Below, piece after piece: positions 25,971-34,499 of a DNA stretch of 64,000 bases. The translations under genes were made by a program, and so were the position numbers. How positions within the stretch are numbered: the first letter of the stretch is position 1; each line of letters begins with the position of its first letter. Below the pieces are notes generated by a model. That model did not search any database. It was given only the letters and a program-made list of their open reading frames with translations, and was not told the DNA's origin. Origin of the DNA: Pseudomonas citronellolis (GTDB lineage Bacteria; Pseudomonadota; Gammaproteobacteria; Pseudomonadales; Pseudomonadaceae); contig NZ_FOLS01000014.1 of NCBI RefSeq assembly GCF_900112375.1, forward strand, positions 1 through 64,000. Reading direction: 5' to 3'.

Positions 25971-26833
25971 CCCCCACCTGGATGGACGCCATCGCCCGCC
26001 TGCGCGACGGCGCCGAGCCCTACGTGCTGGTCACCGTCATCGGCGTGCAGGGCTCCACCCCGCGCGAGGCCGGCTGCAAGATGCTGGTCACCGCCGACAC
26101 CTGCTACGACACCATCGGCGGCGGCCACCTGGAACTGGCCGCCACCGAGCACGCCCGCCAGCTGCTGCTGGCCGGCAAGGACGCGCAGAGCCTGGAGCAC
26201 TTCCCCCTCGGCGCGCGCCTGGGCCAGTGCTGCGGCGGCCGCGCCAGCCTGCTGTTCGAATGCTTCGCGGTGCGCGGGCCGCAGGTGCTGCTGTTCGGCG
26301 CCGGGCACGTCGGCCGCGCCCTGGTGCCGCTGCTGGCCGGGCTGCCGCTGCGCCTGGAATGGGTGGACAGCCGCGCCGCGGAATTCCCCGCCGAGTTACC
26401 CACAGGGGTGCGCTGCAGCCTGCTGGACGACCCGCTGGAGGCTGTGGATAAAGCCGCGCCGGGCAGCTACTACCTGATCATGACCCACAACCACCCGCTG
26501 GACTACGCACTGGCCGAGGCCGTGCTCAAGCGCGGCGACGCCGGCTTCCTCGGCATGATCGGCTCGCGCACCAAGGCCCAGCGCTTCCACATGCGCCTGG
26601 AGCAGCGCGGCTTTTCCACAGCCGCCATCGAATCCATGCACTGCCCCATCGGCCTGCCCGAGGTGCCCGGCAAGCGCCCGCTGGAAGTGGCCATCGCCGT
26701 GGCCGCCCAGGTCATCGCCCGCTATCACCAGGACGCCCCGCCACGCACCACGCGCAGCGGCGTCGAATGGAAGGCGCTGTGCAGCGAGGCGGGGATCGAA
26801 CCTGATCCGCCCCGCACCGCCGAAAAAACCTGA
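25967..26833 (+). CDS. xdhC: XdhC, molybdenum cofactor sulfuration/insertion factor
   Basis: This 288-residue accessory protein binds the molybdenum cofactor and helps deliver its sulfurated form to XdhB. The N-terminal XdhC domain has VIGVQGSTPREAGCKMLV with the conserved cysteine near residue 34, and GGGHLE. The C-terminal Rossmann domain has LFGAGHVGRALVPLLAG and MIGSRTK. AGGAG lies nine bases before the ATG, which overlaps the xdhB stop. It ends the xdhABC operon. A guanine deaminase gene, often linked to xdhABC, is absent here. Confidence 0.92.
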   Translation: MTPTWMDAIARLRDGAEPYVLVTVIGVQGSTPREAGCKMLVTADTCYDTIGGGHLELAATEHARQLLLAGKDAQSLEHFPLGARLGQCCGGRASLLFECFAVRGPQVLLFGAGHVGRALVPLLAGLPLRLEWVDSRAAEFPAELPTGVRCSLLDDPLEAVDKAAPGSYYLIMTHNHPLDYALAEAVLKRGDAGFLGMIGSRTKAQRFHMRLEQRGFSTAAIESMHCPIGLPEVPGKRPLEVAIAVAAQVIARYHQDAPPRTTRSGVEWKALCSEAGIEPDPPRTAEKT

Positions 26834-26843
26834 CCGACGGGAC

Positions 26844-26870
26844 AACAGTTTTTCCCGTACCCGCCGATAA
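26844..26870 (+). promoter_or_regulatory. FliA (sigma-28) promoter of the chemoreceptor gene
   Basis: AACAGTTT - 11 bases - GCCGATAA. The -10 box is a perfect match to the flagellar sigma-28 consensus, the spacer is exact, and the -35 box matches six of eight bases. It ends 74 bases before the chemoreceptor start. Confidence 0.75.
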
Positions 26871-26944
26871 CCCCTTCGGCCCCTTCCCTACGCCCGTCTC
26901 CCACCGCGAACGGATTCGCCGCGTGCCAAGAGGACAAGAAGAAC

Positions 26945-28873
26945 ATGCGCCTTCGCAGCATCCAGACCCAACTCATCCTCAGCATGGGCAGCGCCCTGCT
27001 GCTCAGCCTGCTCATCGTGCTCGGCCTCTATGCCGTGCTGGTCAACCGCTTGAGCGAGCGCTACCTGCTCGAACAGGCGCTGCCGGCGAGCATCCAGGCC
27101 ATCGCCAACGACTTCGAGCGCCAGCTCACCGGCCCGCTCACCGCCGCCGCCGGCATCGCCGACAACAGCCTGGTGCAGGACTGGCTGGCCGCCGGCGAGG
27201 ACCCGGCGCGGCAGGCCGATTTCGTCCGCTACCTGGGCGGCATCCGCAGCTCGCAGCGGGCCTTCGCCGCGCTCATCGCCAGCCAGGCCAGCGACGCCTA
27301 CTACAGCGACAAGGGCAAGGAACGCACCCTGTCCCGCGACAACCCGCAGGACGCCTGGTACTTCCGCTTCGTCGACAGCGGCCGGCCGCAGGTGCTGAAC
27401 ATCGACACCGACGTCGGCAGCGGCGAACTCACGCTGTTCATCGACCGCCGCGTCGAGCGCGACGGCAAGCTGCTGGGCATCGCCGGCCTGGGCCTGCGCA
27501 TGGACGAGCTGTCGAAACTGATCCGCGACTTCCGCTTCGGCCAGTCCGGCCACGTGTACCTGGTGAAGAACGACGGCCAGGTGCAGATCCACCCCGACCC
27601 GGCCCGGGCCCGCGGCAAGGCCCTGGCCGACCTGGTGGGCAGTGACGCGGCGCGGGCGCTGCTCGGCCATCCGGGCTTCCAGAGCAGCCGCTTCGAGCGC
27701 GACGGCGAAACCTACCTGGCCGCCAGCCTGCCGCTGCGCGACCTGGGCTGGACGCTGGTCAGCGAGGTGCCGGAGGCCGAGGTCTACGCCGACGCGCGCC
27801 AGGCCCTGCGCCTCTCCGGCCTGGCCGGCGCGGCGGTGGCGCTGCTCTGCCTGGGCCTGGTGGTATTGCTGGCCCGCGGCCTGGTGCGGCCGATCCGCCA
27901 GGTGACCACGGCGCTGCTGGACATCGGCGCCGGCGGCGGCGACCTGACCCGTCGCCTGGACGATTCCCGCGCCGACGAACTGGGCGACCTGGCCCGTGGC
28001 TTCAACCGCTTCCTCGAAGGCCAGCGCCAGCTGATCGGCGCGGTACTGGCCACCAGCGAGCAGCTGCAACGCAGCGTGGCCGAGGTGGCGCGGGTTGTGG
28101 ATAACACCGCGGAACACGCCAGTCGCCAGCAGGAGATGACCGACATGGTGGCCACGGCGGTGAACGAAATGGGCAGCACCGTGCAGGAGATCGCGCGCAA
28201 CGCCGAGCAGGCCGCCAGCGCCTCGCAGCAGGCCCGCGGCGAAGCCGGCCAGGCGCGCCAGGTGGTGGGCGGCGCACTGCAGCATGGCGAGCGCATGTCC
28301 GCCGAGATCGGCCAGGCCGCGGAGGCCGTGGGTGACCTTGCGGCCCAGGTGGCGACCATCGACCAAGTGCTGGCGGTGATCCGCGGCATTTCCGAGCAGA
28401 CCAACCTGCTGGCGCTCAACGCCGCCATCGAGGCCGCCCGCGCCGGCGAGCTGGGCCGCGGCTTCGCCGTGGTGGCCGACGAGGTGCGCACCCTGGCCGG
28501 GCGCACCCAGGGCTCCACCGACGAGATCCAGGCGATGATCCAGCGCCTCAAGCAGGGCGCCGAGCAGGCGGTCGGCTCCATGCAGTCCGGCCAGGCGGCC
28601 ACCGGCGAGGGCCTGGCCGCCAGCCAGCGCGCCGGCGCCTCGCTGGGCGCCATCGCCGACCAGGTGGAGCGCATCAGCGACATTAACCACCAGGTCGCCG
28701 CCGCCACCGAGGAACAGAGCGCGGTCACCGAGGAGATCAACCGCAACGTCCAGGGCATCGCCGACCTGGCCCGCGCCACCGCCGGCGAGGTGCACCAGGG
28801 CCGCGAACAATGCCAGGCCCTGCGCGGCCTGGCCGACGACCTGCAGCGGCAGATGGGGCAGTTCCGCTTGTGA
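26945..28873 (+). CDS. Methyl-accepting chemotaxis protein with Cache sensor
   Basis: This is a 642-residue transmembrane chemoreceptor. A first membrane helix covers about residues 9-31 and a second about 283-305. A periplasmic double-Cache-like sensor of about 250 residues ([23 protein letters not shown]) lies between them. HAMP and the signalling domain with the hairpin-tip signature [20 protein letters not shown] follow. No CheR-binding pentapeptide is present at the end. It follows xdhC by 111 bp but has its own FliA-type promoter. AAGAAGAA lies between ribosome site and ATG and fits the Hfq/Crc target motif. The neighbour suggests a purine ligand, but the ligand is not proven. Confidence 0.88.
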   Translation: MRLRSIQTQLILSMGSALLLSLLIVLGLYAVLVNRLSERYLLEQALPASIQAIANDFERQLTGPLTAAAGIADNSLVQDWLAAGEDPARQADFVRYLGGIRSSQRAFAALIASQASDAYYSDKGKERTLSRDNPQDAWYFRFVDSGRPQVLNIDTDVGSGELTLFIDRRVERDGKLLGIAGLGLRMDELSKLIRDFRFGQSGHVYLVKNDGQVQIHPDPARARGKALADLVGSDAARALLGHPGFQSSRFERDGETYLAASLPLRDLGWTLVSEVPEAEVYADARQALRLSGLAGAAVALLCLGLVVLLARGLVRPIRQVTTALLDIGAGGGDLTRRLDDSRADELGDLARGFNRFLEGQRQLIGAVLATSEQLQRSVAEVARVVDNTAEHASRQQEMTDMVATAVNEMGSTVQEIARNAEQAASASQQARGEAGQARQVVGGALQHGERMSAEIGQAAEAVGDLAAQVATIDQVLAVIRGISEQTNLLALNAAIEAARAGELGRGFAVVADEVRTLAGRTQGSTDEIQAMIQRLKQGAEQAVGSMQSGQAATGEGLAASQRAGASLGAIADQVERISDINHQVAAATEEQSAVTEEINRNVQGIADLARATAGEVHQGREQCQALRGLADDLQRQMGQFRL

Positions 28874-28886
28874 CGGGTGGGGGGGG

Positions 28887-28956
28887 TTCGCGAGCAAGCT
28901 CGCTCCTACAGGTCGGCACCGTACCGGCTCTTCGTAGGAGCGAGCTTGCTCGCGAA
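28887..28956. repeat. REP inverted pair
   Basis: Two REP units point away from each other and are separated by 24 bases. They lie just after the chemoreceptor stop and may help end or protect its transcript. Confidence 0.88.
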
Positions 28957-29683
28957 CCGCCGACGTCCCGATCGGGCTCGGTTATCCACTGTTGAAAAGC
29001 GGTTTTCGCTGTCCACAGGCGGCAGGCTTCCACAGGGAGGCTCCATGAACACTTTTTTGCCTCTTCGATTTGTGGATACCCTTCTGCAGCCCAGCAATTC
29101 CGGGGCTTTTTGCTCAAATAACGTACAGTTTTCGCCAGCCGGCGGTGGTTCTGGCATGGGCAGTTTTCCCCAGAGGATATCCACAACACTGTCCACGGCC
29201 TCTGTGAGCAATCCATTCGCCCATCCGTGGAAAACCCCGATTCCACCGGCTTCTCCCCGCTCCTTCTCCAGCCCTGCATAAGTACCGCCCATGGCACAGT
29301 TTTCCACCAGGATATTCACAGCTTGCCAAGGGCTTATACCGGACTTGTACAGGCCCCTTTTCCGAGGCTTCAAGACCTGGCCTAAGCCCTTGATTGGCGC
29401 GGCTTTCAGCCCGTTACAGAACAAAAAACGTACAGCCTCTCGCAAACCCCGGAATGTCTGCTCCCGGAGCCTTCATCGACAGTTTTTCCACAGCCTTGCC
29501 CACGCTATCCGGGGATAGCCGCAGACGGCCTTTTCCGTCGTTTGCACAAATTCTGCGCAATGCTATGCAGGCCACGGCTGGCGTGGCCTGGAAAGGAGGG
29601 GGCACAGTTTGTCCACAGGATGCCGCACAGGAACCGGGGACAAAAACCCGCGTCCGCTGGAAAAGCCCTGGGGATAATTGCCT
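28957..29683. other. Gene-free convergent spacer rich in DnaA-box-like sites
   Basis: This is about 730 bp between the convergent chemoreceptor and yigZ genes. I find no believable gene: open frames run into the REP pair and lack ribosome sites. The sequence is richer in A+T than its surroundings. It has about a dozen TCCAC-type words, including sites one mismatch from TTATCCACA at 28982, 29071 (reverse), 29177 and 29312. ACGTACAG occurs twice (29121 and 29428). Confidence 0.6.
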
Positions 29684-30274
29684 TCAGTCGTCGAGGCGGG
29701 CGGCCTGGATGCGGCCGCGGCTGAGGTCGCCGAGCAGGCGTTGCAGTTCCTCGACCTTCGCATCGGCCAGGCTCAGGCGGATATCCACACCCTCGGCGCC
29801 GTAGACCTCGTCCTCGATGCCGGCGCCCAGGGCGAGGATGCGCGCCTTGAGCAGCGCGTGCTCGGCGAAGCCGCAGGCGAAGGCCAGGCGGGTGCTGGGC
29901 ACCAGTTCGATGCGCGCGGCGTCCTGCAGGCACTTGGCCGCGCAGCCGCCGTAGGCGCGGGCCAGGCCGCCGGTGCCGAGCTTGATGCCGCCGAACCAGC
30001 GGCTGACCAGCACCACCACGCGGTCCATGGCCTGGCCCTCGATGGCCGCGAGCATCGGCCGCCCGGCGGTGCCGCCGGGTTCGCCGTCGTCGCTGAAGCG
30101 GTATTGCGCGCCGAGCTTCCAGGCCCAGCAGTTGTGCCCGGCGCTGGCGTCGCGGTGGGCGGCGAGGAAGGCCTGGGCCTCGGCCTCGCTGGCGATGGGC
30201 GCGGCCAGGCAGGTGAAGCGGCTCTTGCGGATTTCCTCGGCGTAGCTGGCCGGGCCGGCGAGGGTGAAGCTCAT
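29684..30274 (-). CDS. YigZ/IMPACT-family protein
   Basis: This 196-residue UPF0029/IMPACT-family protein has a ribosomal-S5-like fold. The conserved signature is present: HNCWAWKLG, FSDDGEPGGTAGRPML (about residues 58-73) and VLVSRWFGGIKLGTGGLARAYG (about 87-108, quoted in part). The C-terminal DUF1949-like domain follows. The biochemical role is unclear; eukaryotic relatives modulate the Gcn2 kinase. The start overlaps the stop of the upstream TetR gene (ATGA), so the two are translationally coupled, an unusual pairing. Confidence 0.85.
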   Translation of the reverse strand: MSFTLAGPASYAEEIRKSRFTCLAAPIASEAEAQAFLAAHRDASAGHNCWAWKLGAQYRFSDDGEPGGTAGRPMLAAIEGQAMDRVVVLVSRWFGGIKLGTGGLARAYGGCAAKCLQDAARIELVPSTRLAFACGFAEHALLKARILALGAGIEDEVYGAEGVDIRLSLADAKVEELQRLLGDLSRGRIQAARLDD

Positions 30275-30939
30275 GCCGTGGCCGGCGGCGTCAGCCCGCA
30301 GCCCTTGAGGATGATGTGGATCAGTTGGTCGGCGGCATCGCTGAAGTCCTGCCGGGACATGCGCTTGCGCCCGGTGACGAAGGCGATCTGGGTGGCGAAG
30401 TCGGCGTAGTGCTGGGTGCTGCCCCAGAGCAGGAAGATCAGGTTGACCGGATCCACCGGGTCCATCTTGCCGGCGGCGATCCAGGCCTCGAACACCGCCG
30501 CGCGGCCGCGGAACCAGGCGCGGTAGTCCTGGTTGAAGTGGCTGCTCAGGCACTGCCCGCCGCTGATGATCTCCATGGCGAAGATGCGCGAGGCCAGCGG
30601 GTGGCGGCGGGAGAACTCCATCTTGGCGCGGATGTAGCCGGCCAGGGCGGTGGCCGGGTCGTCCTCGGCGGACAGGTGGTTGAAGGTGCTGTCCCAGAGG
30701 TCGAGGATGTTGCCCAGCACCGCGGTGTAGAGCCCCAGCTTGTTGCTGAAGTAGTAGTGCAGGTTGGCCTTGGGCAGGTCGGCGCGCAGGGCGATGGCGT
30801 TCATGCTGGTGCCCTTGAAGCCGTGGCGGGCGAACTCTTCTTCGGCGGCGGCGAGGATGACTTCCTCGTTCTTCTGGCGAATGCGGCCGGCGGGCTTGTC
30901 GGCGCCTTCGGCAAGGTGGGCTGGCACTGGGAAAGTCAT
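30271..30939 (-). CDS. RutR-like TetR-family regulator
   Basis: This 222-residue TetR-type repressor has a helix-turn-helix at about residues 20-65 (EEFARHGFKGTSMNAIA, ANLHYYFSNKLGLYTAVL). The C-terminal half closely resembles E. coli RutR: GSTQHYADFATQIAFVTG aligns with the RutR segment that senses uracil and thymine. SRRHPLASRIFAMEII also fits. RutR-type regulators control pyrimidine and purine metabolism. A RutR-like site lies between the xdh and nucleoside importer operons in this window. The start at 30939 is chosen because a longer frame would read through an inverted repeat at 30946. Confidence 0.82.
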   Translation of the reverse strand: MTFPVPAHLAEGADKPAGRIRQKNEEVILAAAEEEFARHGFKGTSMNAIALRADLPKANLHYYFSNKLGLYTAVLGNILDLWDSTFNHLSAEDDPATALAGYIRAKMEFSRRHPLASRIFAMEIISGGQCLSSHFNQDYRAWFRGRAAVFEAWIAAGKMDPVDPVNLIFLLWGSTQHYADFATQIAFVTGRKRMSRQDFSDAADQLIHIILKGCGLTPPATA

Positions 30940-30945
30940 ACGGCG

Positions 30946-30981
30946 TATCCATGGCTTCAGCGAAAGGGCGAAGCATGGATA
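30946..30981. promoter_or_regulatory. Inverted repeat just upstream of the RutR-like gene
   Basis: TATCCATGGCTTC and GAAGCATGGATA form arms about 12 bases long separated by 11 bases, ending seven bases before the regulator's start. It could be an operator for self-control or an mRNA hairpin over the ribosome site. It is unlike the RutR-type site at 21885. Confidence 0.45.
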
Positions 30982-31074
30982 ACCCAGGCGGGGCGGGGGA
31001 TTCAAGCGAATCCGGCGTTTTTCCCGCGGTGCACCGCAACGGGGCGGGGGAATGCCCCGAGAGCGCCCTTTCCT

Positions 31075-31153
31075 GTAGGAGCGAGCTTGCTCGCGAACCG
31101 CATGGCACCGCAGCCGCCGGGAAATCCCCGTTCGCGAGCAAGCTCGCTCCTAC
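31075..31153. repeat. REP inverted pair
   Basis: Two facing REP units separated by 33 bases, in the divergent spacer between the RutR-like gene and the citrate transporter. Apart from this and the DnaA box at 31281, the 30940-31388 spacer shows nothing I can name. Confidence 0.88.
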
Positions 31154-31280
31154 GAAAAGCCCGTTCTGAAATATCCGGAAACACCAGCTCTTCGCCGACG
31201 ATCGCCGGTTTTTCCCAAGAAAGGCTGCTGAAAGCTTGAGCCCCTAGCATCCGCCCTCCCCTCCGCTGCCCGGCGGCAGG

Positions 31281-31289
31281 TTATCCACA
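31281..31289 (+). other. Perfect DnaA box, intergenic
   Basis: TTATCCACA, 100 bases before the citrate transporter start. It is one of 11 perfect copies in the window. Confidence 0.6.
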
Positions 31290-31388
31290 CAAGAACAACA
31301 CGGGTGATGCCATGACACGCTTGAACCGCCGACCCGCCCCGTCCCTGCCCGGCCACCCGCCGCGCTGAACCCGACGGAGGCCTTCCCG

Positions 31389-32693
31389 ATGCTGACCCTG
31401 CTCGCCTTCGCCATGGTGGCGACCTTCATGCTCCTGATCATGACGCGGCGCCTCTCGGCGCTCATCGCGCTGATCCTGGTGCCCATCGCCTTCGCCCTGC
31501 TCGGCGGCTTCGCCGCGGGCCTGGGGCCGATGATGCTCGACGGCATCCGCACCCTGGCGCCGACCGGGGTGATGCTGATGTTCGCCATCCTCTACTTCGC
31601 CATCATGATCGACTCGGGGCTGTTCGACCCGGCGGTGCGCAAGATCCTCCGGCTGGTCAAGGGCGACCCGCTGAAGGTGTCGATGGGCACCGCCGCGCTG
31701 GCGATGATCGTCTCCCTGGATGGCGACGGCTCCACCACCTACATGATCTGCGTGGCCGCGGTGCTGCCGCTGTACCAGCGCCTGGGCATGAGCCCGCTGC
31801 TGATGGCCTGCCTGATCATGCTCTCCAGCGGCGTGCTCAACATGACCCCCTGGGGCGGCCCCACCGCCCGCGCCGCCAGCGCCCTGCACGTGGACCCGGC
31901 GGACATCTTCGTGCCGATGATCCCGGCGATGGTCGCGGGCCTGGCCACGGTGTTCGGCATCGCCTGGGCCTACGGCAAGCGCGAGCGCGCGCGCCTGGGC
32001 CAGCTGCACCTGCCCGGCGAGCACCTGGACGCGGCCGAGGTCAGCGTCTCGCAATACCCCGAGGCGCGGCGGCCGAAGCTCCTGTGGTTCAACGGCGCGC
32101 TGACGCTGGTGCTGATGGGCACGCTGATCGCCGGGCTGCTGCCGATGCCGGTGCTGTTCATGATCGCCTTCGGCATCGCCATGATCGTCAACTACCCGTG
32201 CATCCTCGAGCAGAAGAAGCGCATCGGCGCCCACGCCGAGAACGTCCTGGCGGTGGTCTCGCTGATCTTCGCCGCCGGCGTGTTCACCGGCATCCTCTCC
32301 GGAACCGGGATGGTCGAGGCCATGTCGAAGAGCCTGCTGGCGGTGATCCCGCCGGCGCTGGGGCCGTATCTTGCGACCATCACCGCGCTGGTCAGCCTGC
32401 CGTTCACCTTCTTCATGTCCAACGACGCCTTCTACTACGGCGTGCTGCCGGTGCTGACCCAGGCCGCCGCGCAGTACGGCATCACCCCGGTGGAAATGGC
32501 CCGCGCCTCGATCGTCGGCCAGCCGGTGCACCTGCTCAGCCCGCTGGTGCCCTCCACCTACCTGCTGGTGGGACTGGCCAAGGTGGACTTCGGCGACCAC
32601 CAGCGCTTCACCCTGCGCTGGGCAGTGCTGGTCTGTCTCGCTATCCTCGCCGCCGCCCTGCTGCTGGGGCTGTTCCCCCTGTTCAACGACTGA
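31389..32693 (+). CDS. CitMHS-family citrate transporter
   Basis: This 434-residue inner-membrane carrier has about eleven hydrophobic segments. The CitMHS family moves citrate complexed with a divalent metal (Mg2+ or Ca2+) together with protons. Landmarks are SLDGDGSTTYMICVAAVLPL (about residues 113-132), LNMTPWGGPTARA and SNDAFYYGVLPV. GACGGAGG precedes the ATG. A second, unrelated citrate carrier of the major facilitator superfamily is encoded at 44109, so this organism has two citrate routes. The metal preference cannot be read from sequence. Confidence 0.87.
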   Translation: MLTLLAFAMVATFMLLIMTRRLSALIALILVPIAFALLGGFAAGLGPMMLDGIRTLAPTGVMLMFAILYFAIMIDSGLFDPAVRKILRLVKGDPLKVSMGTAALAMIVSLDGDGSTTYMICVAAVLPLYQRLGMSPLLMACLIMLSSGVLNMTPWGGPTARAASALHVDPADIFVPMIPAMVAGLATVFGIAWAYGKRERARLGQLHLPGEHLDAAEVSVSQYPEARRPKLLWFNGALTLVLMGTLIAGLLPMPVLFMIAFGIAMIVNYPCILEQKKRIGAHAENVLAVVSLIFAAGVFTGILSGTGMVEAMSKSLLAVIPPALGPYLATITALVSLPFTFFMSNDAFYYGVLPVLTQAAAQYGITPVEMARASIVGQPVHLLSPLVPSTYLLVGLAKVDFGDHQRFTLRWAVLVCLAILAAALLLGLFPLFND

Positions 32694-32711
32694 CGACTGG
32701 TAAAACCGTAA

Positions 32712-33473
32712 ATGGAATGGCTGACCAACCCGGAAATCTGGGTCGCGCTCCTCACCCTGACCGCCCTGGAGATCGTCCTGGGCATCGACAACATCATCAT
32801 GATCTCCATCCTCGTGGGGCGCATGCCCAAGGCCCTGCAGGCGCGCACGCGGCTGTTCGGCCTGGCCCTGGCGATGGTCACGCGCATCCTCCTGCTGCTG
32901 TCGATCACCTGGGTGATGCGCCTGACCGCCGACCTCTTCACGGTGTTCGAGCAGGGCATTTCCGGGCGTGACCTGATCCTGTTCTTCGGCGGCCTGTTCC
33001 TGCTGTGGAAGAGCAGCAGCGAGATCTACCACGGCCTGGAAGGCGAGGACGAGACCGAGCAGCAGCCCAAGAGCCTGCTCGGCGGCTTCCTCGGCACCAT
33101 CGTGCAGATCGCCATCATCGACATCGTGTTCTCGCTGGACTCAGTGATCACCGCGGTGGGCATGGTCTCCAACGTACCGGTGATGGTCGCCGCCATCGTC
33201 GTCGCGGTGCTGGTTATGATGCTCGCCTCCGGCGCCATCAGCGACTTCATCGACAAGCACCCGTCGCTGAAGATGCTGGCGCTGTCGTTCCTCATCGTGG
33301 TCGGCACCGTGCTCATCGCCGAAGCCTTCGAGGTCCACGTGCCCAAGGGCTACGTCTACTTCGCCATGGCCTTCTCGCTGGCGGTGGAAGCGCTGAACAT
33401 CCGCATGCGCACGGCGCGCGGGCGCAAGCCGGTCGAGCCGGTGCAGCTGCGCCGGGACATTCCCGGCCAGTAG
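32712..33473 (+). CDS. TerC-family integral membrane protein
   Basis: This 253-residue TerC/Alx-like protein has seven or eight membrane segments. The family's acidic membrane residues are present in LGIDNIIMISILVG (about residue 25) and VFSLDSVITAVGMV (about 138). Relatives export or handle manganese and other metals during secretion and stress. It starts 18 bases after the citrate transporter stop, so the two are probably co-transcribed. That would fit a metal-citrate theme, though this is inference. It is convergent with the next gene with only four bases between stops. Confidence 0.85.
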   Translation: MEWLTNPEIWVALLTLTALEIVLGIDNIIMISILVGRMPKALQARTRLFGLALAMVTRILLLLSITWVMRLTADLFTVFEQGISGRDLILFFGGLFLLWKSSSEIYHGLEGEDETEQQPKSLLGGFLGTIVQIAIIDIVFSLDSVITAVGMVSNVPVMVAAIVVAVLVMMLASGAISDFIDKHPSLKMLALSFLIVVGTVLIAEAFEVHVPKGYVYFAMAFSLAVEALNIRMRTARGRKPVEPVQLRRDIPGQ

Positions 33474-33477
33474 CGCC

Positions 33478-33969
33478 CTAGAGCGTAGGCAAGGGCGCCC
33501 CGGCCGGCCACTCCAGGGTGCCCTTGTCGCTGAAGCGCACGGTGCCGAACAGGCCGCCGCCGAGCTTGCCGCTGATTTCGTAGGGCATGCCCTGGCGCGG
33601 CGGCGCGTTGCCCAGGCCCCAGGCCTGGCGCACCAGGCGGAAGGCGGAGATGCTCACCGGCACGCTGAGCAGCGCCTCGCCGAAGCGCGGCACCTGCCCG
33701 CGCTGGTCGCTCACCCCGCTGGCCAGTGGGCGGCCGTTGATGCTCAGGTCCAGGGCCACGCCGTCGTAGTCGATGTCGCGGTCGTTGGGGTTCTGCACCC
33801 GCAGCTTGACCGCGAAGCGCGCTTCCATGCCCTGTCCGGCCAGGGGCTCAAGGCCCACCAGGTCGATCTTCAGCGGGTCGTTGCCGAACAGGCTGGCGCA
33901 GGCGCCCAGGCCCAGGATCAGGCCGAGGGCGAGGAACAGGCGCAGGGTGGCGAGAAGGCGCTTGGGCAT
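33478..33969 (-). CDS. LEA type 2 (WHy-domain) lipoprotein
   Basis: This 163-residue lipoprotein has a signal peptide with the lipobox LGAC, so the cysteine near residue 24 is lipidated. The rest is one WHy/LEA14 domain (VGLEPLAGQGMEARFAVKLRVQNPNDRDIDYDGVALDL, quoted in part). In bacteria such domains are linked to desiccation or envelope stress, but function is not established. The start at 33969 is chosen for the signal peptide. The domain probably faces the periplasm. Confidence 0.8.
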   Translation of the reverse strand: MPKRLLATLRLFLALGLILGLGACASLFGNDPLKIDLVGLEPLAGQGMEARFAVKLRVQNPNDRDIDYDGVALDLSINGRPLASGVSDQRGQVPRFGEALLSVPVSISAFRLVRQAWGLGNAPPRQGMPYEISGKLGGGLFGTVRFSDKGTLEWPAGAPLPTL

Positions 33970-34050
33970 CGGGGGTTTCCGCTGGCGGTGGTGTCCGGGG
34001 CAGTCTAGCCCGCGGCGATGGCCGGGAGAAACCGCGGTTCGGATACCCCT

Positions 34051-34176
34051 GTAGGAGCGGGCCCTGCCCGCGATTCGCGCGCAGGGCGCGCTCCTACAGG
34101 GGAATGGCGCCGACACCGCTGGCTATCGCGGACAAGGTCCTACGCTGTTTCTGGGTTCCCGCGTTCGCGGGAACCC
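34051..34176. repeat. REP variant and a 24-bp perfect palindrome
   Basis: A REP-like inverted pair with a different inner sequence (GGAGCGGGCCCTGCCCGCG) spans 34051-34097. A separate palindrome GGGTTCCCGCG/CGCGGGAACCC spans 34153-34176. The rest of 33970-34411 holds no gene I can support. Confidence 0.8.
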
Positions 34177-34411
34177 AATAGACAGTTGCACCTACGCATT
34201 CCGGCAAACACAACGCCCGTAGGATGGGTTACCCATCGTCACCGCCATGGTCCGGCGTGGCCAGCAAATTCAATCGCGGACAGAGTCCGCTCCTACGTCC
34301 GAGATTCCCTGCAAAAACTCCCCCGGGTTACGCCCCAACGGCTTTACTCAAGGGAAACGCCCCGACGAATCAGCATCTTGTCGAACCCTTGCGGGACTGC
34401 GAGGGTCTACC

Positions 34412-34429
34412 ATGACAATTAGATGACAG
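34412..34429. promoter_or_regulatory. PhoB box upstream of the Na/Pi transporter
   Basis: On the minus strand the site reads CTGTCAT-CTAA-TTGTCAT, two direct 7-mers spaced by four bases, 13 of 14 matching the Pho box. It lies 71 bases before the phosphate transporter gene. The repeats point away from that gene, which is not the usual orientation. Confidence 0.6.
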
Positions 34430-34499
34430 AAAAATCGGCCAGAGTCGTCCCACAGCGTAGTCACGCCTGGGCGGCCATGCAGTAACGAGGGGGGCCGCC

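Noticed and set aside
28906-29445. 179-codon minus-strand frame in the chemoreceptor-yigZ spacer
   Set aside because: It has no recognisable domain, no ribosome site, and its end is encoded by REP palindromes. Not safe to call.
28957-29683. Chromosomal origin (oriC)
   Set aside because: DnaA-like sites are imperfect, there is no dnaA, rpmH or dnaN next to it, and in Pseudomonas oriC lies beyond the atp operon.
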